Assembly: GCA_900539695.1 (NCBI GenBank)
Contig: UQDG01000010.1
Location: 15,924-79,923, forward strand
DNA from: an uncultured Oscillospiraceae bacterium
GTDB lineage: Bacteria > Bacillota > Clostridia > Oscillospirales > Ruminococcaceae
Direction: 5' to 3'
Length of the DNA stretch: 64,000 bases
Below the pieces are notes generated by a model. That model worked only from the letters and a program-made list of their open reading frames with translations, did not search any database and was not told the origin of the DNA. How positions within the stretch are numbered: position 1 is the first letter of the stretch; every line of letters begins with the position of its first letter. The position numbers and the translations under genes are program-made. Positions 37,144 to 45,561 of the stretch are shown here, piece by piece.

Positions 37144-38367
37144 TTAGTCGCCGCGCCAGATTTGCGCCACGCTGTCCTGCTCGGCCGCGGCCAGGGTGGG
37201 ATAGGCGGTGTTGTTAAATAGAGAATCGTAACGGTACAGCCCAATGTAATCGATGCCAAGTGTGTTCAGTGCGGCCAGTTGGTCGGCCAGGCTGTGGCCG
37301 GTCGACCATTCACCGGGGGTGTCACTGCCGTCGCCATCGCCGATGCGGTAGGCCCCCAGCCCGACGGCCAGGGTAACGTCCTCGGCCCGGGGCAGGGCTG
37401 CCCACCGCGCGGCCAGCTGGCACAGGCTTTGAGCTGTGCTGCCGTTTTTGGTGTAGTTTTGCCCCCAATACAGCTGGGGCATCAGATAGTCCACATAGCC
37501 GCCCTGTGCCAGCCATAGGGCGGCATCACTGTATTGGTCGGCGTAGCTGCGGTCCGGGTCACCAATGGGTGCGACGCCGAACCGTACACCGTATTCGTGG
37601 GCGGTTCGGTAGCACAGGGCCATCAGGGCGTTGACATTTTGCCGCCGCCAATCGTCCAGCGAAAGAGCTGTGCCTGCGGCAGCGTAGTCGTCAGCGTCAA
37701 AGGCAGGGTCGGTGGTGGGGTAAAAGTAGTCGTCAAAGTGGATGCCGTCTAAGTCATAGTTATGGCACAGCTCGGCGACGGCATCGGAGATGAAAGCGCG
37801 GACCTCGGCACTGGCGGGGTTTAGGTATAAGCCGGTGGAGGTGGTTTTGGTCCACTCCGGGTGGAGCAGGGCGGGACTTTGGGCACACAGTAGAGGCATG
37901 CTGCCGCTTTGCAGCCGGTAGGGGTTGATCCAGGCTTCCAGCTGCAGGCCGCGGGCGTGGGCCGCCTGCACCAGCAGGGCCAGGGGGTCAAAGCCGGGGC
38001 CTTGCCCCTGGGTGCCGGTGCAAAGATGGCTGAAAGGGTAGTAGTCGCTGGGATAGAGGGCATCGCCAAAGGGGCGCACCTGGACCAGCACCACGGTGGC
38101 CCCCAAATCAGCGATATTGTCAAACATGGCGGCAATATCTGCTGAAAAGGCCTGCGCGGAGGAAAAGTCTACCTGCTGCCACTCCAGATAGCTGACCCAT
38201 ACGGCATGGTAGGGCTGGCTGGCTGCAGGCTCTGCGGTGGGCGAGGGCACAGGCGTGGTATCGGGGACAGTGATGGGGGCGAAACCGCTATGTCGCCACC
38301 CCCAGAACGGTGCTGTAAAGTAAATGATAAGCAGAAAAACCGCCCAAAAGAACCCCCTGCGCCGCAT
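37144..38367 (-). CDS. GHL10-family (DUF187) putative glycosyl hydrolase, membrane-anchored
   Basis: 407 residues: N-terminal signal anchor (FFWAVFLLIIYFTAPFWG), a Pro/Thr-rich spacer, then a TIM-barrel with AVWVSYLEWQQVDFSS, VQVRPFGDALYPS, LEAWINPYR, DLDGIHFDDYFYP and VDYLMPQLYWGQN. These are hallmarks of GHL10/FenI-like enzymes believed to act on cell-surface glycans; no activity is proven for this group. ATG at 38367 after AGGGGGC. Convergent with the wHTH gene, divergent from the tRNA island. Confidence 0.82.
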   Translation of the reverse strand: MRRRGFFWAVFLLIIYFTAPFWGWRHSGFAPITVPDTTPVPSPTAEPAASQPYHAVWVSYLEWQQVDFSSAQAFSADIAAMFDNIADLGATVVLVQVRPFGDALYPSDYYPFSHLCTGTQGQGPGFDPLALLVQAAHARGLQLEAWINPYRLQSGSMPLLCAQSPALLHPEWTKTTSTGLYLNPASAEVRAFISDAVAELCHNYDLDGIHFDDYFYPTTDPAFDADDYAAAGTALSLDDWRRQNVNALMALCYRTAHEYGVRFGVAPIGDPDRSYADQYSDAALWLAQGGYVDYLMPQLYWGQNYTKNGSTAQSLCQLAARWAALPRAEDVTLAVGLGAYRIGDGDGSDTPGEWSTGHSLADQLAALNTLGIDYIGLYRYDSLFNNTAYPTLAAAEQDSVAQIWRGD

Positions 38368-38421
38368 GAATCAACGCCCCCTTTTACCGCCATTGTATGC
38401 AAAGAAAAGGGGACATACCTC

Positions 38422-38450
38422 TTGGCAAGGGGAGAAAATTCTGCTATAAT
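38422..38450 (+). promoter_or_regulatory. Promoter of the tRNA locus
   Basis: TTGGCA, 17 bp, TATAAT, ending 18 bp before the tRNA fragment. A strong consensus, fitting a stable-RNA promoter. Confidence 0.75.
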
Positions 38451-38467
38451 ATAAAATACAACTGTGC

Positions 38468-38516
38468 GGGCCATTAGTTCAGCGGTTAGAACTCTCGGCT
38501 CATAACCGGCTGACCC
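38468..38516 (+). pseudogene. 5' fragment of a tRNA-Met(CAU)-like gene
   Basis: Starts GGGCCATTAGTTC with D-arm and an anticodon arm CGG-CTCATAA-CCG like that of the intact gene 170 bp downstream, but after the anticodon stem the sequence becomes unrelated and no T-arm or 3' acceptor strand follows. The unrelated 123 bp (38516-38638) contain an imperfect inverted repeat (ATGATGAAGTGC / GCACTTCTTCATCAT). Confidence 0.7.
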
Positions 38517-38638
38517 AACCGCATCCACTTTCAAATATGATGAAGTGCCGCAGTTTTTACTGAACTTCATCGCTAAGATTTCTGCTTTGGCGATAAGTTG
38601 GCGATTTAGCCATCAACAGCACTTCTTCATCATAATAA

Positions 38639-38711
38639 GGGCCGTTAGCTTAACGGTTAAAGCCACCGGCTCATAACCGGTTCAGTGGGGGTTCGAATCC
38701 CTCACGGCCCA
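38639..38711 (+). tRNA. tRNA-Met (anticodon CAT)
   Basis: 73-nt cloverleaf: acceptor GGGCCGT/ACGGCCC with discriminator A, D-arm GCTTAACGGTTAAAGC, anticodon stem ACCGG/CCGGT with loop CTCATAA (anticodon CAT), T-arm loop TTCGAAT. CCA is not encoded. Elongator Met is most likely; a lysidine-modified Ile tRNA with CAT cannot be excluded from sequence alone. Confidence 0.9.
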
Positions 38712-38712
38712 T

Positions 38713-38770
38713 GAAAAAAGAACGCAGCTATGTTATTTTTTAAGATAACACGGCTGCGATTCTTTATTTT
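38713..38770. terminator. Terminator after tRNA-Met
   Basis: AAAGAACGCAGC, GTTATTTTTTAAGATAAC and GCTGCGATTCTTTATTTTT fold into a stem-loop ending in a T-run on the plus strand. It overlaps the end of the integrase fragment. Confidence 0.75.
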
Positions 38771-38979
38771 TCGTACAATTCACGGCTCAACTGATTGCGT
38801 ATCGACTCCCGGCGTTTTTTGTATTGCTGGGTGTAGATCATTAAAGTCGTGCTCGGCTGGGCGTGACCTGCTTCAGCGGCAACCGTTGCAACGCCGATGT
38901 CAGGATTCGACATGAGCAGGCTGACAAAGGTATGGCGAAACATGTGTGGGTGAATCCAGCCTGAAAGGGCGATGCTCAT
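38764..38979 (-). pseudogene. C-terminal fragment of a tyrosine recombinase/integrase
   Basis: 71 residues with the catalytic box HPHMFRHTFVSLL (H-x-x-R), AEAGHAQPSTTLMIYTQ (His and the nucleophile Tyr) and a basic tail. The N-terminal arm-binding and core-binding domains and the first catalytic Arg are missing. It points toward the tRNA-Met gene 53 bp away, and its first codon overlaps the treR stop (ATGA), marking an old recombination junction. Signature of a decayed integrative element that used the tRNA locus. Confidence 0.75.
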
Positions 38980-39698
38980 TTTTTTCGGGTGGCAATGTCC
39001 TGAAAGCAGAAATAATCAGGCTGGTGACGGGACTGCGTAAATTCAAACAGCATCCCGGAGGCATTGAATGTCTGGTTTGTGACAACGGCAACGCAGTCAT
39101 AGCTGTCCATGGCGAGGATTTTTTCATCCTGCGCGGTGGCGTGTTCCACCGTGATACGGCGCTTACTGGTGATAATCTGCATACCCAGTGTGTTTTCTAT
39201 ATAATCGTAAATGGAGTTGGCCGCAATCTCGGGGGTCAGACCGTGAACAAACTCTGTCAAAAAATAGTTGATATCCAAAATGAGTGCTTTTCCATCCAGA
39301 TACCGCACACGGCGAATGTACCACAATTCATCGCCCACGGAAAACCCACTCAGCGAGGCAAGGCGCTCATCGGCAATGACGGTTTTAAATTCTAAAACCT
39401 TTGTCACTGCGTGTAATCGGTTTCGCCGCGCGGTTTCCTGAAAAGTTTCAATACCTCCGATGGTAAATGTGGTTTTTCCCACCGGTTGATAAATCACCCG
39501 TACTCCGCGCCCCTGCATGGCCTGCACATAGCCATCGTTGGTCAGTTCAGCCAGCGCACGGCGAACCGTGTTGCGGGAGCAGGCGTATTCCTCGAGCAAT
39601 GTATTCTCACTGGGCAGCAGGGACTGATAGGGATAGTCCTGCGCTTCAATACGCTTTTTTAAGCTGTGATAAATTCCTTCGTATTTTGCTTTTGGCAT
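38976..39698 (-). CDS. treR: GntR-family trehalose operon repressor TreR
   Basis: 240-residue repressor: N-terminal GntR winged HTH (about 5-70, SLLPSENTLLEEYACSRNTVRRA) and C-terminal UTRA effector domain (about 90-235), which in TreR binds trehalose-6-phosphate. ATG at 39698 with AAAGGGA before it; an in-frame ATG lies 27 bp upstream without a site. It diverges from treP over a region with paired operators. The integrase fragment overlaps its end. Assigned from neighbours plus domain architecture. Confidence 0.88.
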   Translation of the reverse strand: MPKAKYEGIYHSLKKRIEAQDYPYQSLLPSENTLLEEYACSRNTVRRALAELTNDGYVQAMQGRGVRVIYQPVGKTTFTIGGIETFQETARRNRLHAVTKVLEFKTVIADERLASLSGFSVGDELWYIRRVRYLDGKALILDINYFLTEFVHGLTPEIAANSIYDYIENTLGMQIITSKRRITVEHATAQDEKILAMDSYDCVAVVTNQTFNASGMLFEFTQSRHQPDYFCFQDIATRKK

Positions 39699-39826
39699 AG
39701 CGGAAGTCCCTTTCAACTTGTTCAAACATTTGATTTAGTATATCGTATTTTCAGCCAAAATGCAAGAGGAGAATTTGTGCGCTGCACCGAATTTCATGCC
39801 TACACATAAAATTCCTGGAAAAACGC

Positions 39827-39886
39827 TTGACTTGTATGAACAAGTTTACTATACTGAGGCTGTAAGGCAAACTTGTTCATACAAGT
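39827..39886 (+). promoter_or_regulatory. treP promoter with two TreR operators
   Basis: TTGACT (39827-39832), 17 bp, TATACT (39850-39855). Operator 1 (ACTTGTATGAACAAGT, 39830-39845) lies between the hexamers; operator 2 (ACTTGTTCATACAAGT, 39871-39886) is downstream. Both carry outer ACTTGT/ACAAGT half-sites and their centres are 41 bp apart, about four helical turns, suiting co-operative repression by a dimeric TreR. A weaker half-site (AACTTGTTCAAAC) at 39715 overlaps the treR leader. Confidence 0.85.
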
Positions 39887-39930
39887 TTGAATATCCGCTT
39901 TAGCGGGATTCTGAAGGAGGAAAAAATAAA

Positions 39931-41346
39931 ATGGGTAAGTACGAACAGGATGCACGGCTACTGCTTGAGTATGTCGGCGGAAAAGAGAACATTGCGGCGG
40001 TATCTCACTGCGTATCGCGTATGCGCTTTGTTCTGAATGACCCTGCCAAGGCAGATGTTGCCAAAATCGAGTCTCTGAAATCTGCCAAAGGTACATTCAC
40101 ACAGGCCGGGCAATTTCAGGTGATTATCGGCAACACGGTCAACGATTTTTACAATGATTTTATCGCGGTATCCGGCATTGATGGTGTTTCCAAAGACGCC
40201 GTCAAGAGCGCGGCCAAGCAGAATCAGAACGCACTGCAAAGAATTATGAGCGTGCTGGCTGAAATCTTTGCCCCGCTGATTCCCGCCATCATCACCGGCG
40301 GCCTGATTCTGGGCTTCCGCAACTGTATTGACAGTATTTATTTGTTTGGCAACGGCACACAGACGCTTTGTGATATCAGTCAGTTCTGGTCCGGTGTTGA
40401 CAGCTTCCTTTGGCTGATTGGCGAAGCTATCTTCCATATGCTGCCGGTCTGCATCTGCTGGTCCGTTACCAAAAAGATGGGCACCACGCAGAGCCTTGGC
40501 ATCGTGCTGGGCCTGACGCTGGTTTCCGGCCAGCTTCTTAACGCCTACGCGGTGGCCTCCACGGCGGCAGCCGACATCCCCAAATGGGACTTTGGCTTTT
40601 TCACGATCAATATGATTGGCTATCAGGCGCAGGTCATTCCGGCTATGCTGGCCGCGTTTACGCTCGTGTATCTGGAGCGCTTTTTCCGTAAAATCTGCCC
40701 GCCGGTCATTTCAATGATTGTGGTTCCGTTCTGCTCTTTGGTGCTGTCCGTTATCATCGCCCACACGGTTCTCGGCCCCATCGGCTGGAAAATCGGTTCT
40801 GTCATCTCCGATGTGGTTTATGCAGGTATCTCCGGCTCTTTCCGCGTTGTGTTCGGTGCTATTTTCGGTTTTGTTTATGCGCCGCTTGTTATTACCGGTC
40901 TGCATCATATGTCTAACGCAATTGATATGCAGCTGATTGCCGACTTTGGCGGCACCATGCTGTGGCCGATGATTGCACTGTCCAACATTGCACAGGGTTC
41001 TGCCGTTCTCGGTATGATTTATCTCCAGCGCAAAAATGCCGCCGCACAGGAAGTCAACGTTCCCGCCTGCATCTCTTGCTATCTGGGTGTCACAGAGCCT
41101 GCCATGTTCGGCGTCAACCTGAAATATAATTTCCCCTTTATCTGCGGCATGATTGGTTCCGCAACAGCCGCAGTGGTCTGTGTGGCAACCTCCACCACGG
41201 CCAACGCAATCGGCGTCGGCGGTATCCCCGGCATTCTGTCTATCCAGCCGACCTATATGCTCAGCTTTGCGCTGTGCATGTTGATTGCTATTGTTGTCCC
41301 CTTTGTGCTGACGGTTGCCATCGGCAAGAAAAAAGGCGTTGCCTGA
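39931..41346 (+). CDS. treP: PTS trehalose transporter EIIBC
   Basis: Imports trehalose and phosphorylates it to trehalose-6-phosphate using HPr/EI. The 471-residue protein has an N-terminal EIIB domain (ISHCVSRMRFVLND, phosphorylated Cys) and an EIIC membrane domain (about 105-465, about ten TMs; the QNALQRIMSVLAEIFAPLIP entry and GVTEPAMFGVNLKY motif). No EIIA domain is fused, so a separate EIIA is needed. ATG at 39931 follows GAAGGAGG. Starts 233 bp from treR, divergently. Confidence 0.93.
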   Translation: MGKYEQDARLLLEYVGGKENIAAVSHCVSRMRFVLNDPAKADVAKIESLKSAKGTFTQAGQFQVIIGNTVNDFYNDFIAVSGIDGVSKDAVKSAAKQNQNALQRIMSVLAEIFAPLIPAIITGGLILGFRNCIDSIYLFGNGTQTLCDISQFWSGVDSFLWLIGEAIFHMLPVCICWSVTKKMGTTQSLGIVLGLTLVSGQLLNAYAVASTAAADIPKWDFGFFTINMIGYQAQVIPAMLAAFTLVYLERFFRKICPPVISMIVVPFCSLVLSVIIAHTVLGPIGWKIGSVISDVVYAGISGSFRVVFGAIFGFVYAPLVITGLHHMSNAIDMQLIADFGGTMLWPMIALSNIAQGSAVLGMIYLQRKNAAAQEVNVPACISCYLGVTEPAMFGVNLKYNFPFICGMIGSATAAVVCVATSTTANAIGVGGIPGILSIQPTYMLSFALCMLIAIVVPFVLTVAIGKKKGVA

Positions 41347-41375
41347 TTCGGTTCTGAATGTAAGTGGGGTTTGCA

Positions 41376-43019
41376 ATGTACAATTTCAAGGACAAGGTTG
41401 TCTACCAAATTTACCCGAAATCCTTTCATGATTCCAACGGGGATGGCTTTGGCGATTTGAAAGGCGTCACCCAAAAGCTGGACTATTTGGCGGATTTGGG
41501 TGTAGATTACCTATGGCTGACACCGTTTTTCCCTTCACCCCAGCGGGACAACGGCTACGATGTGGCCAACTACCGTGCGGTGGATTCCCGCTACGGCACG
41601 ATGGATGATTTGGACGAATTGATTCGGGAAGCCGACAAGCGCGGTATTGGCCTGATGCTGGATATGGTGTTCAACCACACCTCCACCGAGCATGACTGGT
41701 TTCAAAAAGCATTGGCAGGCGATAAAAAATACCAGGACTACTACATTTTCAAGGATGGCTCTCCCGACCGCTGCCCCACAAACTGGGTGTCCAAATTCGG
41801 AGGCTCCGCGTGGGAGTATGTGCCGCAGTTGGGTAAATGGTATCTGCATTTGTTTGATGTCATGCAGGCTGATTTGAACTGGGAGAATCCTGCTGTGCGT
41901 GCCGAAATGGCCGACATCCTGCGCTTTTGGAAAGCGAAGGGAATCAAGGGCTTCCGCTTTGATGTAGTCAATCTTATCTCCAAACCGGAACTGTACGAAG
42001 ACGACTTGGAGGGCGATGGCCGTCGCTTCTATACTGATGGCTGCAATGTCGGCAAGTATCTGAAAGAACTGGTGGCCGCAGGCGGTATTGACGGTATGAT
42101 GACTGTCGGGGAGATGTCCTCCACTACGCTGGAAAACTGCATCGGGTACACATCAGAGAAAAACCATGAACTGACGATGTGCTTCAACTTCCATCACCTG
42201 AAAGTGGACTATAAAAACGGGCAAAAATGGGAGCTGATGCCTCCCGACCATGGGGCGCTGAAGCGTTTGTTCCGGACCTGGCAGGAGGGAATGCAGGAAC
42301 ACGGCGGCTGGAACGCTTTGTTTTGGTGCAATCACGACCAGCCGCGTGCTGTCAGCCGGTTCGGCAGCGACACGACCTATTGGAGAGAAAGCGCCGAAAT
42401 GCTGGCCACGGCGATTCATTGTATGCGCGGCACACCCTATATTTATCAGGGAGAGGAACTGGGCATGACGAATCCTCATTTTACCGAAATTGACCAGTAC
42501 CGTGATGTGGAGAGTCTTAACTACTATAAGATTCTGCGTGAGCAAGGTAAATCCGAGGCTGAGACGCTGAATATTCTGGCACAGCGCAGCCGGGATGACG
42601 GCCGTACTCCCATGCAGTGGGACAGCAGCCCTAACGCAGGCTTTACGTCAGGTACGCCGTGGATTGGTGTGGCGGATAACTATAAGAGCATCAACGCTGC
42701 GGCGCAGACGAGTGATGCGGATTCGATTTATAGTTTCTACAAAGCGATGGTACGCTTGCGGAAGGAACACCGGGTCATAAGTGAGGGAAAAATTGAATTT
42801 CTTTACCCCGACAACACCGACCTGCTGGCTTATCGGCGCTATGGCTCGGCGGACAAGGAAGAACTTCTTGTACTTTGCAACCTGACAGAGCAAGAAATCC
42901 ACGCTGAACTGCCTGACGCTTGGGCGACTGCAGAAAAACTGATAGGAAACTACGCAGATAACCCTTCAGAGACCCTGCGTCCGTATGAGTGTGTTGTATT
43001 GTATACCACAAATGAATAA
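41376..43019 (+). CDS. treC: Trehalose-6-phosphate hydrolase (alpha,alpha-phosphotrehalase)
   Basis: GH13 enzyme that splits trehalose-6-phosphate into glucose and glucose-6-phosphate. The 547-residue protein has the four GH13 regions: DMVFNHTSTEHDWF, GFRFDVVNLI (nucleophile Asp), GEMSS (acid/base Glu) and NHDQPRAVSRFG. ATG at 41376 with GTGGGG upstream; a GTG 12 bp earlier lies inside the ribosome binding site. Codon use in treR-treP-treC is slightly more AT-rich than the neighbours, consistent with gain by transfer. Confidence 0.93.
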   Translation: MYNFKDKVVYQIYPKSFHDSNGDGFGDLKGVTQKLDYLADLGVDYLWLTPFFPSPQRDNGYDVANYRAVDSRYGTMDDLDELIREADKRGIGLMLDMVFNHTSTEHDWFQKALAGDKKYQDYYIFKDGSPDRCPTNWVSKFGGSAWEYVPQLGKWYLHLFDVMQADLNWENPAVRAEMADILRFWKAKGIKGFRFDVVNLISKPELYEDDLEGDGRRFYTDGCNVGKYLKELVAAGGIDGMMTVGEMSSTTLENCIGYTSEKNHELTMCFNFHHLKVDYKNGQKWELMPPDHGALKRLFRTWQEGMQEHGGWNALFWCNHDQPRAVSRFGSDTTYWRESAEMLATAIHCMRGTPYIYQGEELGMTNPHFTEIDQYRDVESLNYYKILREQGKSEAETLNILAQRSRDDGRTPMQWDSSPNAGFTSGTPWIGVADNYKSINAAAQTSDADSIYSFYKAMVRLRKEHRVISEGKIEFLYPDNTDLLAYRRYGSADKEELLVLCNLTEQEIHAELPDAWATAEKLIGNYADNPSETLRPYECVVLYTTNE

Positions 43020-43025
43020 AAAGTA

Positions 43026-43075
43026 AAGCAACAAGAGTGTCTACTACGAAGGCAGACGCTCTTGTTGCTTTTTTC
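43026..43075 (+). terminator. Terminator of the tre operon
   Basis: Imperfect AAGCAACAAGAGTGTCT / AGACGCTCTTGTTGCTT stem with TTTTTT after it. Confidence 0.88.
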
Positions 43076-43111
43076 GCATTTTTTATATGAGAGGACTTGA
43101 ACAGGACACAA

Positions 43112-43140
43112 TTGACAAACCACCCTGAATACGTTTTAAT
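43112..43140 (+). promoter_or_regulatory. Promoter of the alpha/beta hydrolase gene
   Basis: TTGACA (perfect), 17 bp, TTTAAT, 43 bp before the gene. Confidence 0.6.
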
Positions 43141-43182
43141 GATAGTACAATAAACCTGAAAAAACCAGAAAGGGGAACCCAT

Positions 43183-44106
43183 ATGAAACATGCCAAGCAA
43201 ACCCGTGCACCTTGGATTCTGCTCGCCTGTTTGGCGGCCATTGCACTGTGCATAGTGGCAGCTGTTACACTATTACAACCCAACACCAACCCAAAGAACA
43301 TCGAGATCCCCGGTACGCGGGGCAATATCCCGGCTACCATCCAGCTGCCTGCCAAATCTGCCCGGGGCGAGGAACTGCCGCTGGTGGTGCTGTGCCATGG
43401 CTTTACCGGCAACCGGCAGGGAGACGGCCACTTCGCGCCCCTGGCTGAGGACCTGGCCGCCCATGGCATTGCCACTGTGCGGCTTGATTTCGCCGGCTGC
43501 GGCGACAGCACCGAACCTTACGCCAACTACACGCTGGCCAATATGGCGGCGGATGTGGACAGCGTGATCGGCTACATGCAGGCCACCTACGGCACCGGCA
43601 AAACGGCGTTGGTGGGCCACAGCATGGGCGGGCGGTTGGCCAGCCTCTACCCGCAGCTGGGGCAGTACCCCGTCACGGCACTGGCCCTCTGGAGCCCCGC
43701 CAACGGCACGGGCCTGCAGGGCTTGGAGTTTTTAAGCATTGATAACTTTGCCGCCGTGGAAGAACTGGCCGCCCGCGCCGATGCCGAGGGCAGTGTAGCG
43801 GCTTGGGGCGTGGAGCTGAGTGCCGCCTACATCGACGGTATGCGGGACAGCGACCCCAACGTGACCCTGCAGGAAAGCGGCTTGCCGGTGCTGCTGACCT
43901 ACAGCGGCAATGAGCGCATCTTGAGCGACACTACCCAAACCGAAACCAAGGCGGCCGTCGAAAGCCTGCCGGACGGCCAGGTGGTGCTGGACCCCTTCGT
44001 GAACGGTGACCACAATTATACCAGCGAGGACCCCGCCACCAACACCCAGCTGGACGCTGACCTGCGCCAGGTCACGGTAGATTTTTTGACGTCCCATCTG
44101 CAATAA
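43183..44106 (+). CDS. Secreted/membrane alpha/beta hydrolase
   Basis: 307 residues with an N-terminal TM/signal anchor (WILLACLAAIALCIVAAVTLL) and an alpha/beta hydrolase domain: oxyanion region VLCHGFTGNRQGDGHFAP, nucleophile elbow VGHSMGGRLAS, acid region near LTYSGNERILSD, and His in NGDHNYTSEDP. Related to serine aminopeptidase/BEM46-like esterases. The substrate cannot be assigned. GAAAGGGGAACC ribosome binding site. Monocistronic. Confidence 0.85.
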   Translation: MKHAKQTRAPWILLACLAAIALCIVAAVTLLQPNTNPKNIEIPGTRGNIPATIQLPAKSARGEELPLVVLCHGFTGNRQGDGHFAPLAEDLAAHGIATVRLDFAGCGDSTEPYANYTLANMAADVDSVIGYMQATYGTGKTALVGHSMGGRLASLYPQLGQYPVTALALWSPANGTGLQGLEFLSIDNFAAVEELAARADAEGSVAAWGVELSAAYIDGMRDSDPNVTLQESGLPVLLTYSGNERILSDTTQTETKAAVESLPDGQVVLDPFVNGDHNYTSEDPATNTQLDADLRQVTVDFLTSHLQ

Positions 44107-44127
44107 ATACCAATAAGCACAAAAAGC

Positions 44128-44159
44128 GCCCCCGTTCGGTTGCGGCTCCGAACGGGGGC
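44128..44159. repeat. GC-rich hairpin with CGGTTGCGGCTCCG loop
   Basis: GCCCCCGTTCGG/CCGAACGGGGGC arms around TTGCGGCT, 22 bp after the hydrolase. On the minus strand GCTTTTTG follows. The 14-mer CGGTTGCGGCTCCG recurs at 44206-44219 inside the small ORF. Confidence 0.5.
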
Positions 44160-44191
44160 ATAAGGGGTATCGATTGGTGTGAGGAGGAATC

Positions 44192-44287
44192 ATGTTCCAG
44201 AATTACGGTTGCGGCTCCGTAACCCTGTGCTTATACAATACAGGACATCTGCTAAAAAACTATGATACTGGTATGAACATTTTGTAA
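44192..44287 (+). CDS. Candidate 31-residue small protein
   Basis: MFQNYGCGSVTLCLYN... with two Cys and no obvious homology. GAGGAGGAATC is an ideal ribosome binding site directly upstream of the ATG; this and the short length are the whole case. It overlaps a shared 14-mer with the hairpin at 44128-44159, so the region may instead be a repeat. Confidence 0.3.
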   Translation: MFQNYGCGSVTLCLYNTGHLLKNYDTGMNIL

Positions 44288-44297
44288 ATTGCATAAA

Positions 44298-44341
44298 GCA
44301 AACAAAAACCTCCGGCTTTCGGGCCGGAGGTTTTGTTTGCT
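44298..44341 (-). terminator. Terminator of oadB-oadG
   Basis: Near-perfect palindrome GCAAACAAAACCTCCGGC / GCCGGAGGTTTTTGTTTGC type on the minus strand, 18 bp past the oadB stop; it also reads as a terminator on the plus strand. Confidence 0.85.
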
Positions 44342-44358
44342 TGTGGTTTAAGCTGCGA

Positions 44359-45549
44359 TTAGCCGAACATGTTGATCAGAATACCAGCAGCAACGGCGGA
44401 GCCGATAACACCAGCAACGTTGGGACCCATGGCGTGCATGAGCAGGTAGTTGCGGGGGTTGTACTCCTGGCCGACTTTCTGGGAAACACGGGCAGCCATA
44501 GGAACGGCGGAAACACCGGCGGAACCGATCAGCGGGTTGATCTTGCCGTGGGTGATGACGCACATGATCTTGCCCAGGATGACGCCGCCAGCGGTGCCGA
44601 CACCGAAAGCAACGATGCCCAGGACGATGATCTCGACGGTCTGGATGTTCAGGAAGGTAGAAGCGTTGGTAGTGCAGCCAACGGAGAAGCCCAGGAAGAT
44701 GGTGATGATGTTCATCAGTTCGTTGCCGGCGGTCTTGGTGATACGCTCAACAACGCCGGACTCCTTCATCAGGTTGCCCATCATCAAGCAGCCAACCAGG
44801 ATAGCAGCATCCGGCAGGGTCAGGGCAACGATGATGGTAACGATGATGGGGAAAAGGATCTTCTCGGTCTTGGAAACACGGCGGGGTGCGGTCATGACGA
44901 TCTGACGCTCTTTTTCCGTGGTCAGGGCCTTCATGATAGGCGGCTGGATAACAGGCACCAGCGCCATGTAGCAGTATGCCGCAACCGCGATGGAACCCAG
45001 CAGGTGCGGGGCCAGCTTGGTGGTAACATAGATAGCGGTGGGGCCGTCAGCACCACCGATGATGCCGATAGCACCGGCTTCCTGGTTGGTGAAGCCCAGG
45101 ATCTTAGCGCCAACGAAGGTGAAGAAGATGCCCAGCTGAGCAGCAGCGCCCAGCAGCAGGCTGGAGGGACGTGCGATCAGCGGCTCGAAGTCGGTCATGG
45201 TACCGATGCCCAGGAAGATCAGCGGGGGATAAATACCTAGCTTGACGCCTAAGTAAATGTAGTCGACCATGCCGCCGGAAGAACCAAGCAGCGCCCAGTC
45301 AATGTGGTTTGTCTCATTGATGAAGATGTCCATGTGGAAGATGCCGTCCAGGGGCAGGTTGGTCATCAACATACCAAAGCCGATGGGCAGCAGCAACAGA
45401 GGCTCGAACTGCTTGACGATGGCCAGATACAGTAGCACGCAGGCCACGGCGAGCATGACGGCGTACTTCCAGCCGCCCTCGGTGAAGAAGATCTGTGCCC
45501 AGCCTGATTTGGCAAAAATCTCCGAGATGTTGGTTAAAATAGCACCCAT
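44359..45549 (-). CDS. oadB: Sodium-translocating decarboxylase beta subunit
   Basis: Membrane subunit that couples decarboxylation of a biotin-bound carboxylate to Na+ export. The 396-residue, multi-TM protein has [51 protein letters not shown].. [10 protein letters not shown] and [11 protein letters not shown], typical of OadB/GcdB/MmdB. The carboxylate substrate (oxaloacetate, methylmalonyl-CoA or glutaconyl-CoA) is set by an alpha subunit not in this window. Lies 12 bp after oadG. Confidence 0.94.
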   Translation of the reverse strand: MGAILTNISEIFAKSGWAQIFFTEGGWKYAVMLAVACVLLYLAIVKQFEPLLLLPIGFGMLMTNLPLDGIFHMDIFINETNHIDWALLGSSGGMVDYIYLGVKLGIYPPLIFLGIGTMTDFEPLIARPSSLLLGAAAQLGIFFTFVGAKILGFTNQEAGAIGIIGGADGPTAIYVTTKLAPHLLGSIAVAAYCYMALVPVIQPPIMKALTTEKERQIVMTAPRRVSKTEKILFPIIVTIIVALTLPDAAILVGCLMMGNLMKESGVVERITKTAGNELMNIITIFLGFSVGCTTNASTFLNIQTVEIIVLGIVAFGVGTAGGVILGKIMCVITHGKINPLIGSAGVSAVPMAARVSQKVGQEYNPRNYLLMHAMGPNVAGVIGSAVAAGILINMFG

Positions 45550-45561
45550 TTCCAGACCTCC

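Noticed and set aside
38468..38516. tRNA fragment as a functional second tRNA-Met
   Set aside because: Lacks the T-arm and 3' acceptor strand, so it cannot fold or be charged.
38764..38979. Integrase fragment as an active recombinase translated after treR through ATGA overlap
   Set aside because: Missing the N-terminal DNA-binding and first catalytic part; the overlap is better explained by a recombination junction.
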